Assembly: GCA_964426135.1 (NCBI GenBank)
Contig: CAYRPN010000005.1
Location: 21,926 to 85,925, forward strand
DNA length: 64,000 nt
DNA from: CAYRPN01 sp964426135
GTDB lineage: Bacteria; Planctomycetota; Phycisphaerae; Phycisphaerales; Phycisphaeraceae
Reading direction: 5' to 3'
In this document: piece after piece, positions 16,101-24,250 of the stretch
Numbering within the stretch: position 1 is the first letter of the stretch
How the letters are laid out: each line of letters begins with the position of its first letter
Translations under genes and position numbers: made by a program
The notes under the pieces: model-generated
What the model saw: the letters and a program-made list of their open reading frames with translations, nothing else
The model's database searches: none
Told to the model about the DNA's origin: nothing

Positions 16101-17303
16101 TCAATTTTTCTTCACCGCCGCCACGATTTTTTTCGCCGCATCGGTCAGGTCGCTGGCGGCCTGGAGCATCGGGATGTCCCTCGCCGAGTTGCGGAGAATC
16201 TCCCGCGCCGGCGTCACGTTGGTGCCTTCGAGGCGAACGACCAGCGGCACCTTGAAGCCCACCTTCTTCGCGGCATTGACGATCGCCTGCGCGACGATGT
16301 CGCACTTCATGATCCCGCCGAAGATATTCACCAGCACGCCCTTGACGGCCGGATCGGCGAGGATGATGGCGAAGGCCTCGGTCACCGCTTCTTCCGTGGC
16401 GCCGCCGCCGACGTCGAGGAAGTTCGCCGGCTCCGACCCGTGCAGCTTGACGAGATCCATCGTCGCCATCGCCAGGCCCGCGCCGTTGACCAGGCACCCG
16501 ATTTCGCCGTCGAGCTTGATGTAGTTGAGATTGTGTTTGGCCGCGCGAAGTTCCAGTTCATTGCTCTCGTGCGGGTCCGCCATGGCCGCGATGTCCTTCT
16601 GGCGGAACAGGGCGTTGTCGTCGAAGTTGATCTTCGCGTCGATCGCAAGCACCTTGCCGTCCGGCGCATCGGCGCTGGGCGGCGTAACGATCAGCGGGTT
16701 GATCTCCGCCAGGCTCGCATCGGTCTTGATGAAAAGCGTGGTGAGCTTGGTCATGATGTCGCCGGCCTGCTTGATCTGATCGCCGGTGAAACCGAGGCGG
16801 AATGCGAGCTTGCGCGCCTGGAACGGCTGCAGGCCCAGCGCCGGATCAATCGCGACGCGCACGATGGCGTCGGGGTTGTCGTGCGCGGTTTTTTCAATCT
16901 CGACGCCGCCTTCGCTCGAGGCAATCAGGACCGGCGCGTTCACCGCGCGGTCGATGGCGATGGCGACGTAGTACTCCTTCTTGATGTCCACGCCACTGGC
17001 GACCAGCAGTTTGCGCACGACGACGCCCTGCGGGCCGGTCTGCGGCGTGATCAGGGGCTTGCTGAGAATGGTGGCGGCAACGGCCTTCGCCTCGGCGGCG
17101 GAGCGCACGAGTTTGACGCCGCCGCCTTTGCCGCGGCCGCCCGCGTGGACCTGCGCCTTGACCACCGCCAGCGTCGCGCCGGCCTTGGCGAGCTGTTCAT
17201 AAGCCGCCGCCGCCTGATCGGCGTTATCGGCGACGATGGCGGGCGGCACGGGGATGCCGAACTTCTGGAGCAGGTCGCGAGACTGGTATTCGTGTGCTTT
17301 CAT
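16101..17303 (-). CDS. sucC: Succinate-CoA ligase (ADP-forming) beta subunit
   Basis: A 400-residue beta subunit of succinyl-CoA synthetase, the TCA-cycle enzyme that makes ATP or GTP from succinyl-CoA. The sequence starts MKAHEYQSRDLLQKFGIPVP and has the ATP-grasp segment VVKAQVHAGGRGKGGGVKL, the metal-site region SLAEINPLIV, the C-terminal VNGAGLAMATMDLVKLHG with FLDVGGGA, and VNIFGGIMKCD. ATG 17303 is fixed by the conserved N-terminus. Normally sucC is followed directly by sucD; here a family C repeat and then the partner-switch genes follow, so the alpha subunit must be elsewhere. Confidence 0.96.
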   Translation of the reverse strand: MKAHEYQSRDLLQKFGIPVPPAIVADNADQAAAAYEQLAKAGATLAVVKAQVHAGGRGKGGGVKLVRSAAEAKAVAATILSKPLITPQTGPQGVVVRKLLVASGVDIKKEYYVAIAIDRAVNAPVLIASSEGGVEIEKTAHDNPDAIVRVAIDPALGLQPFQARKLAFRLGFTGDQIKQAGDIMTKLTTLFIKTDASLAEINPLIVTPPSADAPDGKVLAIDAKINFDDNALFRQKDIAAMADPHESNELELRAAKHNLNYIKLDGEIGCLVNGAGLAMATMDLVKLHGSEPANFLDVGGGATEEAVTEAFAIILADPAVKGVLVNIFGGIMKCDIVAQAIVNAAKKVGFKVPLVVRLEGTNVTPAREILRNSARDIPMLQAASDLTDAAKKIVAAVKKN

Positions 17304-17556
17304 GGGGAACGAGCCTTCACAGAGAGAGTGGAGCGGATGATAGCGATGGCGGCGGCGCAGGCCAAACGGAGACGAGAGAAGGAATTTCATCACATTCCCG
17401 ACATGGATTAAGGCATCTCGTTTTCGCGCGCCGAAGAATCACTGGTCAACAATGGGAAGTGGTTCGTGTCGCTTCCGTTTGCCCGGCGGTTTCGCCTGAT
17501 CTGTGAGATGACGGTACTCGTGTTCGCGCTGAACCCTCAAGCCGCGGATGTGAGCC

Positions 17557-17673
17557 ATGTTTCATCTCGCACAGGACGTGTTCGCATCCTTGAACGCTCA
17601 CCGAGTGAAATACGTCGTCATCGGCGGCGTCGCGGCGATGGCGCACGGACTGCCGAGGACAACGGTTGACTTG
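17557..17673 (+). pseudogene. Truncated nucleotidyltransferase (MNT/AbiEii-like) remnant
   Basis: The first 39 codons (MFHLAQDVFASLNAHRVKYV, then VIGGVAAMAHGLPRTTVDL) match the N-terminus of small nucleotidyltransferases of the MNT/AbiEii type. After TTVDL, where the DxD metal ligands should come, the frame changes to unrelated residues and runs into the neighbouring minus-strand gene. So the catalytic half is gone. The surrounding gap 17304-17705 holds nothing else I can support. Confidence 0.6.
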
Positions 17674-17705
17674 ATGCGAACCAGCCGCGCACCATCATTG
17701 GTCGA

Positions 17706-18137
17706 TCACATGACGCGCGGATCGCAGTTGGGGTCTTGTGGTTCCGATGCACGGTGGACCCATTTCTTGATCCAGAAGATGCACAACGATCCGACCCAGG
17801 TCGCTCCTCCGATGAACATCAGAGAATCCGCAAGCGCGGTCTTGCGGACTTTGACCGGGGCGCTTCGAGTCGGACTCACTTGATGGAACTCCTCAACCAC
17901 TGGGGCATTCAATTGAGCATACAAGCCGAGAATTGCGAAGATTGCGCCGATCGCAAAGCCAATGGCGAGCAACTTCTGCGGGCCCTTCCGCAGCACCGAG
18001 TTGGGAGTTCTGTCTGACCGAGTCAGTGGCAACTCCGTCACTCCAACCTCCGAGCAGACGGCGCCGCAATGGGTGCAGCCGCCGTAACTGGGCTTGTACG
18101 GCTGCCCGCACACGGAACAGGTCGCAGTGGGTTGCAT
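17706..18137 (-). CDS. Zinc-ribbon membrane protein, unknown function
   Basis: A 143-residue hypothetical protein. The N-terminus (MQPTATCSVCGQPYKPSYGG, then CTHCG) is a short zinc ribbon with two CxxC pairs. Two hydrophobic helices follow (LLAIGFAIGAIFAILGLYAQ near 55-75 and LMFIGGATWVGSLCIFWI near 105-123). ATG 18137 is used; a TTG at 18149 is an alternative. Its codon use is less GC-biased than its neighbours, which with the adjacent gene remnant suggests a region open to insertion. No family recognised. Confidence 0.6.
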   Translation of the reverse strand: MQPTATCSVCGQPYKPSYGGCTHCGAVCSEVGVTELPLTRSDRTPNSVLRKGPQKLLAIGFAIGAIFAILGLYAQLNAPVVEEFHQVSPTRSAPVKVRKTALADSLMFIGGATWVGSLCIFWIKKWVHRASEPQDPNCDPRVM

Positions 18138-18384
18138 GTGTTTCCCCAAGAGTGAGTGTTCGGCAGATCAACGCCTTTGAGAGGTAATCCTGCCGTATGC
18201 CTTACTGAGCGGTTCCTCTCGCGCTGGGTTGTGACAACGCGCTAACAGCTTATCAATGCTCGGCAGCGCTCTCAATATTCTGGGCGGTTACGCCGCTCGA
18301 TTCGATAGTTGCTGCCTTCGAACACCTTGTCGAATCGCCCATTTGTCCCTATCCCGCCATTGCCACTACAATCCGCACCTCACC

Positions 18385-19668
18385 ATGCCGTACGAACTTA
18401 AGCCATTTGATGTTGATCTCGAAACCACGCCTTACGTCGGCGACCGCAAACTGCAAGGTGGCGATCGTTGGACGCTGAACTTCGGGCCGCAGCACCCGGC
18501 CACGCACACCACGCTGCGCATCGTCCTCGAACTCGACGGCGAGCGCATCGTCCGCGCCGTGCCGCACATCGGCTATCTGCATTCGGGATTCGAGAAGCTC
18601 GCCGAGCACCACGATTACAACCAGTACGTCTGCACCTGCAGCCGGATGAATTACGTCAGTCCGATCAGCAACGACATCGCCTGGCACGGCGCGGTGGAGA
18701 AGCTCTTCGGCATCGACCTGACGCCGCGATGCAAGGTCGTGCGCACGATTCTCGCGGAGATCGGTCGCATCCAGGATCACCTGCTCTCGATCGGCGCGGC
18801 GGCGCTCGACCTTGGCGCGTTCACCGCGTTTCTCTATGGCTTCAACGAACGCGAGCGCATCTACGACATCATCGATTACATCTCCGGCCAGCGGTTCCAC
18901 CCCGACTACACCCGCGTCGGCGGAACCATGATGGATTTGCCCGACGAGGAAGTCTTCAAGCGGATGGTGAAGAAGTTCATCCGCGAGCAATTGCCCGCCG
19001 CGGTGGGGGACATCGAAGGCCTGCTCAACAAGAACCGCATCTTCCGCGACCGTACCGAAGGCATCGGCGTGATCACGCGCGAGGAAGCGATCGCCTGGTC
19101 GCTCAGCGGCCCCGTCGCCCGCGCCAGCGGCGTGAAGCGCGACCTGCGCAAGGACGAGCCGTACCTCTGCTACGCCGACAACTGGGACGGCCAAGGCGCC
19201 GCTGCCGTCAAGTTCAAAGTGCCCATCGTCACCACCGGTGACTGCTATGCTCGCTACCTCGTGCGCGTCGAAGAGGTCAAGCAGTCCATCGCCATCATCG
19301 AACAGCTCATCGACCACATTCCCGCCGGCCCCATGAATGTGGATGACGACGGCAAGTTCAACAAGCCCGACAAGGCTGCGGTTTACGGCTCGATCGAAGG
19401 CCTGATTCACCACTTCGAACTGGTGATGACCAACCGCAAATGGGAAGCGCCGCTTGCCGAGGTGTACGCCGCGCAGGAAACCGCCAACGGCGAGCTGGGC
19501 TACTTCATCGTCAGCGACGGCGGCCCGTGCTCCTGGCGCGCCGGCGTGCGCCCGCCGTCGTTCATCAACTACCAGGTCTTCTCGAAGCTGATCGAAGGTC
19601 ATCTGCTCGCCGACATCCCCGCTGTGCTCGGCAGCCTGAACGTGATCGCGGCGGAGTTGGATCGATAG
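18385..19668 (+). CDS. nuoD: NADH-quinone oxidoreductase subunit D
   Basis: A 427-residue 49-kDa-type subunit of respiratory complex I. The quinone-site N-terminus reads LNFGPQHPATHTTLRIVLEL, with PHIGYLHSGFEKLAEH following; the centre has RVGGTMMDLP and the C-terminus ends LADIPAVLGSLNVIAAELDR, both diagnostic. It sits in the peripheral arm at the quinone-binding pocket with NuoB. ATG 18385 is set by the conserved start; no Shine-Dalgarno is evident. Followed after 270 bp of repeats by nuoE and later nuoF; nuoB lies about 10 kb away and nuoC/nuoA are not in the window. Confidence 0.96.
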   Translation: MPYELKPFDVDLETTPYVGDRKLQGGDRWTLNFGPQHPATHTTLRIVLELDGERIVRAVPHIGYLHSGFEKLAEHHDYNQYVCTCSRMNYVSPISNDIAWHGAVEKLFGIDLTPRCKVVRTILAEIGRIQDHLLSIGAAALDLGAFTAFLYGFNERERIYDIIDYISGQRFHPDYTRVGGTMMDLPDEEVFKRMVKKFIREQLPAAVGDIEGLLNKNRIFRDRTEGIGVITREEAIAWSLSGPVARASGVKRDLRKDEPYLCYADNWDGQGAAAVKFKVPIVTTGDCYARYLVRVEEVKQSIAIIEQLIDHIPAGPMNVDDDGKFNKPDKAAVYGSIEGLIHHFELVMTNRKWEAPLAEVYAAQETANGELGYFIVSDGGPCSWRAGVRPPSFINYQVFSKLIEGHLLADIPAVLGSLNVIAAELDR

Positions 19669-19704
19669 GGCAAGTCCTGGGTCCAGAGTCCTGAGTCGCC
19701 AAGG

Positions 19705-19824
19705 CAAATGTCTAATGTTGAATGTCTAGTGTCGAGTGTCGATTGAGCGGTATGAAAGTGTGCGCCTGCGCGTGATGCCAATAGAAACTGGACACTCAAC
19801 ACTCAACACTAGACATCTGTCTTG
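19705..19824. repeat. Heptamer-based inverted repeat, copy 1
   Basis: The left arm is built of 7-bp steps (AATGTCT, AATGTTG, AATGTCT, AGTGTCG, AGTGTCG). The right arm is its complement (ACACTCA, ACACTCA, ACACTAG, ACATCTG). A related element is at 27551-27655. A short heptamer tract of a different unit (GTCCAGA, GTCCTGA) precedes it at 19673-19700. Confidence 0.8.
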
Positions 19825-19831
19825 CTCGACC

Positions 19832-19936
19832 GACTCAAGACTCAAGATTCAAGACTGAGGACTCAAGACTCAGGACTCAAGACTCAAGACTCAGGACTCA
19901 GGACTCAAGACTCAAGACTTAAGACTCAGGACTCCC
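19832..19936. repeat. Tandem heptamer array (GACTCAA), 15 units
   Basis: Fifteen consecutive 7-bp units, mostly GACTCAA or GACTCAG with occasional GATTCAA, GACTGAG and GACTTAA, run up to the start codon of nuoE. This is a short tandem repeat with a strict 7-bp period and no spacers. Confidence 0.95.
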
Positions 19937-19939
19937 CCC

Positions 19940-20464
19940 ATGGCTTGGATCATGAAAAACTCAGGGACGATGCAAGTCCCGCGGCGCGACGAGCCTTGGC
20001 TCACCGCTGACATGAAGCAGACGCTCGAGACCGAGTTCCTGCCTCGCTATCCGCGCAAGCAGGCGGCGACGATTCCCGCGTTGCACCTGGTGCAGGACGC
20101 TTACAACTGCGTCCCCTGGCAGGCGTGCGAAGAGATCGCCGCGTTCCTCGGCCTGCAGGCGAGCGAGGTGTTTGACACTGCGTCGTTTTACGACGAGTTC
20201 TGCGTCGAGCCGCGCGGCAAATATCTCATCATGCTCTGCCAATCGATCAGTTGCGAACTCATGGGACAGGTGGAGCTTCAGGACAAGATCGCCCACAAGC
20301 TGCACATCGGCCCCGGCGAAACGACGCCCGACGGCAAATACACGCTCAAGCCCTGCGAGTGCCTCGGTAGCTGCGGTTCCGGCCCGTGCGCCCTCGTCAA
20401 CGAAGACCTGCACGAGAACATCACCATGGACAACTTCGAGCGCGTGCTGGATGCGCTGCCGTGA
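19940..20464 (+). CDS. nuoE: NADH-quinone oxidoreductase subunit E
   Basis: A 174-residue thioredoxin-like [2Fe-2S] subunit of complex I. The cluster ligands are visible as C-x4-C in LCQSISCELMG and C-x3-C in ECLGSCGSGPC, with the helical N-terminus containing YPRKQAATIPALHLVQDA. It partners NuoF in the NADH-oxidising module. The start is ATG 19940 or ATG 19952; the tandem heptamer array ends only a few bases upstream, so whatever controls translation lies inside or next to a repeat. Confidence 0.95.
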   Translation: MAWIMKNSGTMQVPRRDEPWLTADMKQTLETEFLPRYPRKQAATIPALHLVQDAYNCVPWQACEEIAAFLGLQASEVFDTASFYDEFCVEPRGKYLIMLCQSISCELMGQVELQDKIAHKLHIGPGETTPDGKYTLKPCECLGSCGSGPCALVNEDLHENITMDNFERVLDALP

Positions 20465-20519
20465 CATGCGGGCAGCGTCTTCGTATTGTTCAGATGCCTG
20501 ATTCTTAAGGTGATTGGCG

Positions 20520-21713
20520 ATGCGACTGCTGCAACCGTCAACTTGGCTGACCTTCCTGTGTGTCCTAGCTCTCGGGATTGCGTCGCGCGCCGCCTCGCCG
20601 CCTTCGTCGCTGTCCGCCGAGGTGAAGGAAGCCACGAAAGATGTGGCGGCATGGGTTTCATTGAAAGGTGGATTCAAGAACGATTTCCGCAAGGCGTCCG
20701 ACTCGCTCAAGCCTTACGTCGGCAAGATCATCGCGATGCAAGGCAGCGTTCGGGTTCAACAAATGGCCCCTGACCCGTACCTCAATCAGCCGGCGCTCAT
20801 CCTCGAAGACCGCCTCGATTTAGATGCGGTCGAGTTGACGTTCTACTTCGACAAGAAGCTGCACGATCAAGTCCGCATGCTCTCTAACGGCCAGCGCGTG
20901 ACGCTCAAAGGCATGCTGACGGAGCGCGGCGACGTCAAAGACGCCACTATCGTCGCGGCACAGGACAACCCCGGCGTCCGCATCACCATGGAGGAATTGG
21001 CCGCTGAGATGGATCGAAATCCGCTGCGCCTTCGCCGCCTGCTGGAACATAGATCGATCATCGCGGACTGCGAGGTTGCCGAGATGAAGATCAAAGGCGG
21101 CGGCGACTATATCAAAGTCGTCATGCCTGAAAAGAGCGGAGCAAAAGAAAAACGTACGTTGACGGCCCGCATCATGGTCGATATCGGCCTCGGCCCGGAT
21201 ACGCCGGTCGATTTTCACGTCGGCGAGAGGGTGACGCTCAAAGGCTCGCTCGAAACCGAGTGGATCGGTAAAGGCGACGACAGTCGATGGGTGTTCGAGA
21301 TTGGTTACGCCACCTGCTGGCCGAAATTTCCCGAAGGCACGAAGTTCCTGAAGTGGTCGGATGTCTCCAAAATGCCGCCCGGTGTTCTGAAGGTGAAACT
21401 CGCCGACATGGCCAAGGATTTCGACAAGTACAATGACAAGGCCATCGAGAAGTTTCAGGGCCGTATGCTTGAACTGACGGGTACGATCGAACAGATCACG
21501 AAAAAAGAAAAGCCGCTCACCGATGCGCCCGTCGTCGCCATGCGCTTTGAGGCGCTGGGCTCGCAAAGAACCATCCTGTGCCACTTCAAGCCCGCACTCG
21601 CGGCGCGGGTAGCGAAACTGAAGACAGGACAGGCGATCACCGTTCGTGGCGAGATGGAGTTTGGAAAGGTACTCGACAATGGAATCTTCAATGGTGATCT
21701 CGTCAAAGACTAA
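20520..21713 (+). CDS. Exported protein with repeated OB-fold-like (tRNA_anti-like) segments
   Basis: A 397-residue protein with a signal peptide (TWLTFLCVLALGIASRAA). Three segments of similar pattern follow: IIAMQGSVRV, then RVTLKGMLTERGDVKDATIV (about 70-145), RVTLKGSLETEWIGKGDDSR (about 235-265), and AITVRGEMEFGKVLDNGIF (about 375-395). This resembles the small beta-barrel OB-fold of the tRNA_anti-like family in exported planctomycete proteins. ATG 20520 follows AAGGTGA. It interrupts the nuoE-nuoF order without any visible respiratory motif. Function unknown; nucleic-acid or polysaccharide binding would both fit the fold. Confidence 0.65.
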   Translation: MRLLQPSTWLTFLCVLALGIASRAASPPSSLSAEVKEATKDVAAWVSLKGGFKNDFRKASDSLKPYVGKIIAMQGSVRVQQMAPDPYLNQPALILEDRLDLDAVELTFYFDKKLHDQVRMLSNGQRVTLKGMLTERGDVKDATIVAAQDNPGVRITMEELAAEMDRNPLRLRRLLEHRSIIADCEVAEMKIKGGGDYIKVVMPEKSGAKEKRTLTARIMVDIGLGPDTPVDFHVGERVTLKGSLETEWIGKGDDSRWVFEIGYATCWPKFPEGTKFLKWSDVSKMPPGVLKVKLADMAKDFDKYNDKAIEKFQGRMLELTGTIEQITKKEKPLTDAPVVAMRFEALGSQRTILCHFKPALAARVAKLKTGQAITVRGEMEFGKVLDNGIFNGDLVKD

Positions 21714-21729
21714 TTGCGAAAGTGACGCC

Positions 21730-21918
21730 ATGCCCTGGTTTCAGAAACTCTGCAACAACGTGGGCCTGATGATCCACAACGCGACCAAGCCGCTGCGGAA
21801 GAGCGACAAACAGGTGCTGAAGAAAACCGTGGAAGAGGAGAAGGTGAACGAAACAACGACGCTGCGGCGAACAACGATCGAAGAAATTGAAATCAGAAAG
21901 GACAGGAGTGAGAAGTGA
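21730..21918 (+). CDS. Small 62-aa protein, unknown
   Basis: A 62-residue protein starting MPWFQKLCNNVGLMIHNATK with a highly charged second half (KKTVEEEKVNETTTLRRTTI, EEIEIRK). The tail ends inside a 7-bp repeat: the stop codon at 21916-21918 is in the GTGAGGA tract, which may have trimmed or extended the C-terminus. It begins 16 bases after the preceding gene stops, suggesting co-transcription. The high-quality codon pattern supports a real gene. No family name that I can give with confidence. Confidence 0.55.
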   Translation: MPWFQKLCNNVGLMIHNATKPLRKSDKQVLKKTVEEEKVNETTTLRRTTIEEIEIRKDRSEK

Positions 21919-21985
21919 GGAGTGAGGAGTGAGAAGCAGGACACGTCTTGCCTTCTCACTTCTCGCTCCTCACTCCTCACTTCTT
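21903..21985. repeat. Heptamer-based palindrome (GTGAGGA/TCCTCAC)
   Basis: GAAGTGAGGAGTGAGGAGTG then AGAAG (21911-21935) faces CTTCTCACTTCTCGCTCCTC then ACTCCTCACTTC (21952-21983). Units of seven bases (GTGAGGA) are visible on both sides. It fills the short gap before nuoF and contains the stop of the upstream small gene. Confidence 0.88.
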
Positions 21986-21993
21986 CATCCCCC

Positions 21994-23397
21994 ATGCCCC
22001 TCAAAGAACCCATCCTCGTCAAACGCATCCCCACGCCGCCCTGGGGCGATCCGCGCGATCGCAAGATCGTCACCTACGACCAGTTCGTCGCCACCGGCGG
22101 GTACGACGGCCTCAAGAAAGCGCTGAGCAAAAAACCCAGCGAGGTCATCGACATCGTCAAGGCCGCCGAATTACGCGGCCGCGGCGGCGCGGGCTTTCCC
22201 GCCGGCATGAAGTGGTCGTTCCTGCCGCCACTGGACGGCAAGCAGCGATTCCTCGCGGTCAATGCCGATGAGAGCGAGCCGGGCACGTTCAAGGATCGCC
22301 TGCTCATCGACTTCGATCCGCATCTGATGCTCGAAGGCATCGCGATCTGCATGTTCGCCTGTTCGCTGGACACCGCGTACATCTACATCCGCGGCGAGTA
22401 CCACCACCAGCGCAAGGTCCTGCAGAAAGCCATCGACGAAGCCTACGCCAACCGCATCTTCGGCCCCAATTCCATCCTCGGCCAGTTCAACGGCCGCGAT
22501 CCGCAGTGCTACGTCGTGCGCGGAGCCGGCGCGTACATCTGCGGCGAAGAAACCGGCCTGCTCGAATCGCTGGAAGGCAAGCGCGGCTGGCCACGCATCA
22601 AGCCGCCGTTCCCCGCCGTCGCCGGCGCGTTCGGCAGGCCCACCGTGATCAACAATGTCGAAACCCTCGCCATGGTCGGCCCGATCATGGTTCACGGCGC
22701 CGACTGGTTCAAGAGCATGGGTGTGCAGCGACCGCCCGGCGCCCCGCCCACCGCGCCCGCGTCCTTTGGCCCGAAACTCTACGGCGTCAGCGGACACGTG
22801 AATCGCCCCGGCGTCTACGAGGAAGAACTGGGCATCAAGGTCTCCACGCTCGTCGAGAAATACTGCGGCGGCATGCGCAGCTACAAACGCTTCAAGGCCG
22901 CCATCCCCGGCGGCATCTCCATGGGCATCCTCGGCACCAACGAGTACGACGCGATACTCGACTTTGACATCGGTCGGCGAAACAACTGCCTGGGCCTGGG
23001 CACCGCCGGCGTCATCGTCATGGACGAGGACACCGACATGATCGCGGTGGCCCGCAACATCGCCCGCTTCTTCAGCCACGAATCCTGCGGCCAATGCACG
23101 CCCTGTCGCGAAGGCACCACCTGGATGTACAAGATTCTCTCCCGCATCGAGCAGGGCCACGGCACCACGGCCGACCTCGATCTCTTGCTGGAACTCTCCG
23201 GCACCATGGGCATCATGCCCGGCACGACGATCTGCGGCCTCAGCGACGGCGCGAACTGGGCGGTGCGCACGATCCTCAACAAGTTCTGGGGCGACTTCGA
23301 GAAGCGCGTGAAGCCGGTGAAAATCGCGACGAGCGTGAAGTTGCCGGTGGTGCAGGGGACGGGTGCGGGAAAGCCTACAGCCATCGCGGCGCATTGA
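21994..23397 (+). CDS. nuoF: NADH-quinone oxidoreductase subunit F
   Basis: A 467-residue NADH-binding subunit of complex I. The glycine-rich FMN/NADH region reads RGRGGAGFPAGMKWSFLP; the GEETGLLESLEGKRG helix and INNVETLAMV follow. The N3 [4Fe-4S] ligands are ESCGQCTPCREG plus a later Cys in TTICGLSDGA. ATG 21994 follows the heptamer palindrome directly. With NuoE it forms the NADH dehydrogenase module. No nuoG is adjacent; the next genes are unrelated. Confidence 0.96.
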   Translation: MPLKEPILVKRIPTPPWGDPRDRKIVTYDQFVATGGYDGLKKALSKKPSEVIDIVKAAELRGRGGAGFPAGMKWSFLPPLDGKQRFLAVNADESEPGTFKDRLLIDFDPHLMLEGIAICMFACSLDTAYIYIRGEYHHQRKVLQKAIDEAYANRIFGPNSILGQFNGRDPQCYVVRGAGAYICGEETGLLESLEGKRGWPRIKPPFPAVAGAFGRPTVINNVETLAMVGPIMVHGADWFKSMGVQRPPGAPPTAPASFGPKLYGVSGHVNRPGVYEEELGIKVSTLVEKYCGGMRSYKRFKAAIPGGISMGILGTNEYDAILDFDIGRRNNCLGLGTAGVIVMDEDTDMIAVARNIARFFSHESCGQCTPCREGTTWMYKILSRIEQGHGTTADLDLLLELSGTMGIMPGTTICGLSDGANWAVRTILNKFWGDFEKRVKPVKIATSVKLPVVQGTGAGKPTAIAAH

Positions 23398-23440
23398 ATC
23401 CGCCTGTGTTTATGGCATAAGTGGACACTTGGATATTGTC

Positions 23441-23971
23441 ATGGCGCTGATCGGCGTTGAGATCGATGGGTTCTCTCGATCAATCGTGGAAGTGACGAGT
23501 GGTCAAACCTTCGGCACTCGGGTTCTGCATTGGTCCGACTTGACGCCTCGCCAAATCGCATCAACAGTTGGATGGAGTTTCGATTGGCTCAGCGAAGCCG
23601 ACGATGAGAATCACAATGTATTTGCTTTGCTGATCTCTCGAGGACGGGATTTGCAGGGACTCGTTTCCATGAGGGACGCTGCAGATCATGTGTTTGTCAA
23701 CCTGATCGAAAGCGCTCCAGCGAACGTCGGCCCTGGCAAGCGCTATCGTGGAGTGCCAGCGAATCTGTTCGCTTTCGCCTGTCTGCGCTCGCGTAAAATA
23801 GGGTTCGACGGCGCGGTAGGCCTCGAAGCGAAATCGGAATTGATCGCACACTATGAGCAGTCATTGGGAGCGAAGCGGATAGGAATGAGCCAGTTCATGA
23901 CGATCGATGACACGGCATCGGAGGAGTTGGTTAAGCACTATTTTGCGGAGAGCGACCAATGGCCCGACTGA
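23441..23971 (+). CDS. GNAT-like protein, possible toxin of a gene pair
   Basis: A 176-residue protein. The C-terminal part (GVPANLFAFACLRSRKIGFD, then GAVGLEAKSELIAHYEQSLG and AKRI) matches the fold of GNAT-like proteins, some of which are annotated as toxin components. The usual acetyl-CoA P-loop is not clear, so catalysis is uncertain. The start is ATG 23441. Its 3' end overlaps the next gene by 13 bases (23959-23971), a strong sign of translational coupling. The pair sits just after nuoF in a zone of lower GC codon use than its neighbours. Confidence 0.6.
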   Translation: MALIGVEIDGFSRSIVEVTSGQTFGTRVLHWSDLTPRQIASTVGWSFDWLSEADDENHNVFALLISRGRDLQGLVSMRDAADHVFVNLIESAPANVGPGKRYRGVPANLFAFACLRSRKIGFDGAVGLEAKSELIAHYEQSLGAKRIGMSQFMTIDDTASEELVKHYFAESDQWPD

Positions 23972-24201
23972 AGCCGATTCCAGACGAAGTTGACCTTGTC
24001 GTCGTGCCGGGCGGGTACGAGCGTGGCGCCGCTTTGGTGTCGGCATATCTGAAAGAGCGCCGGAAACGGCCCGGTTATGAAGAACGAGTGAAAGCATTAT
24101 TTCGTCTCATCAAGCGTAAGGAACGGGAAGCAGCGAAGTATCAAGCGAAGCAGCGAGAAGCAAAGGTACGCGGTGTGGGCAAGGCATCTTCAGACCGGTG
24201 A
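23959..24201 (+). CDS. Small basic protein overlapping GNAT-like gene
   Basis: An 80-residue, highly charged protein (MARLKPIPDEVDLVVVPGGY, then a Lys/Arg/Glu-rich helical tail such as LIKRKEREAAKYQAKQREAK). It overlaps the preceding GNAT-like gene by 13 bases in a different frame. The basic tail could bind nucleic acid or the partner. No known antitoxin domain is recognised; the pairing is by position only. Confidence 0.5.
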   Translation: MARLKPIPDEVDLVVVPGGYERGAALVSAYLKERRKRPGYEERVKALFRLIKRKEREAAKYQAKQREAKVRGVGKASSDR

Positions 24202-24250
24202 GATGCCGGCGGTCGATGAAGGCCTTCCTGAAAACGCCGGCTGGCAGCAG

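Noticed and set aside
19705..19936. CRISPR array
   Set aside because: The repeated units are 7 bp with no unique spacers and no cas genes nearby; it is a tandem short repeat.
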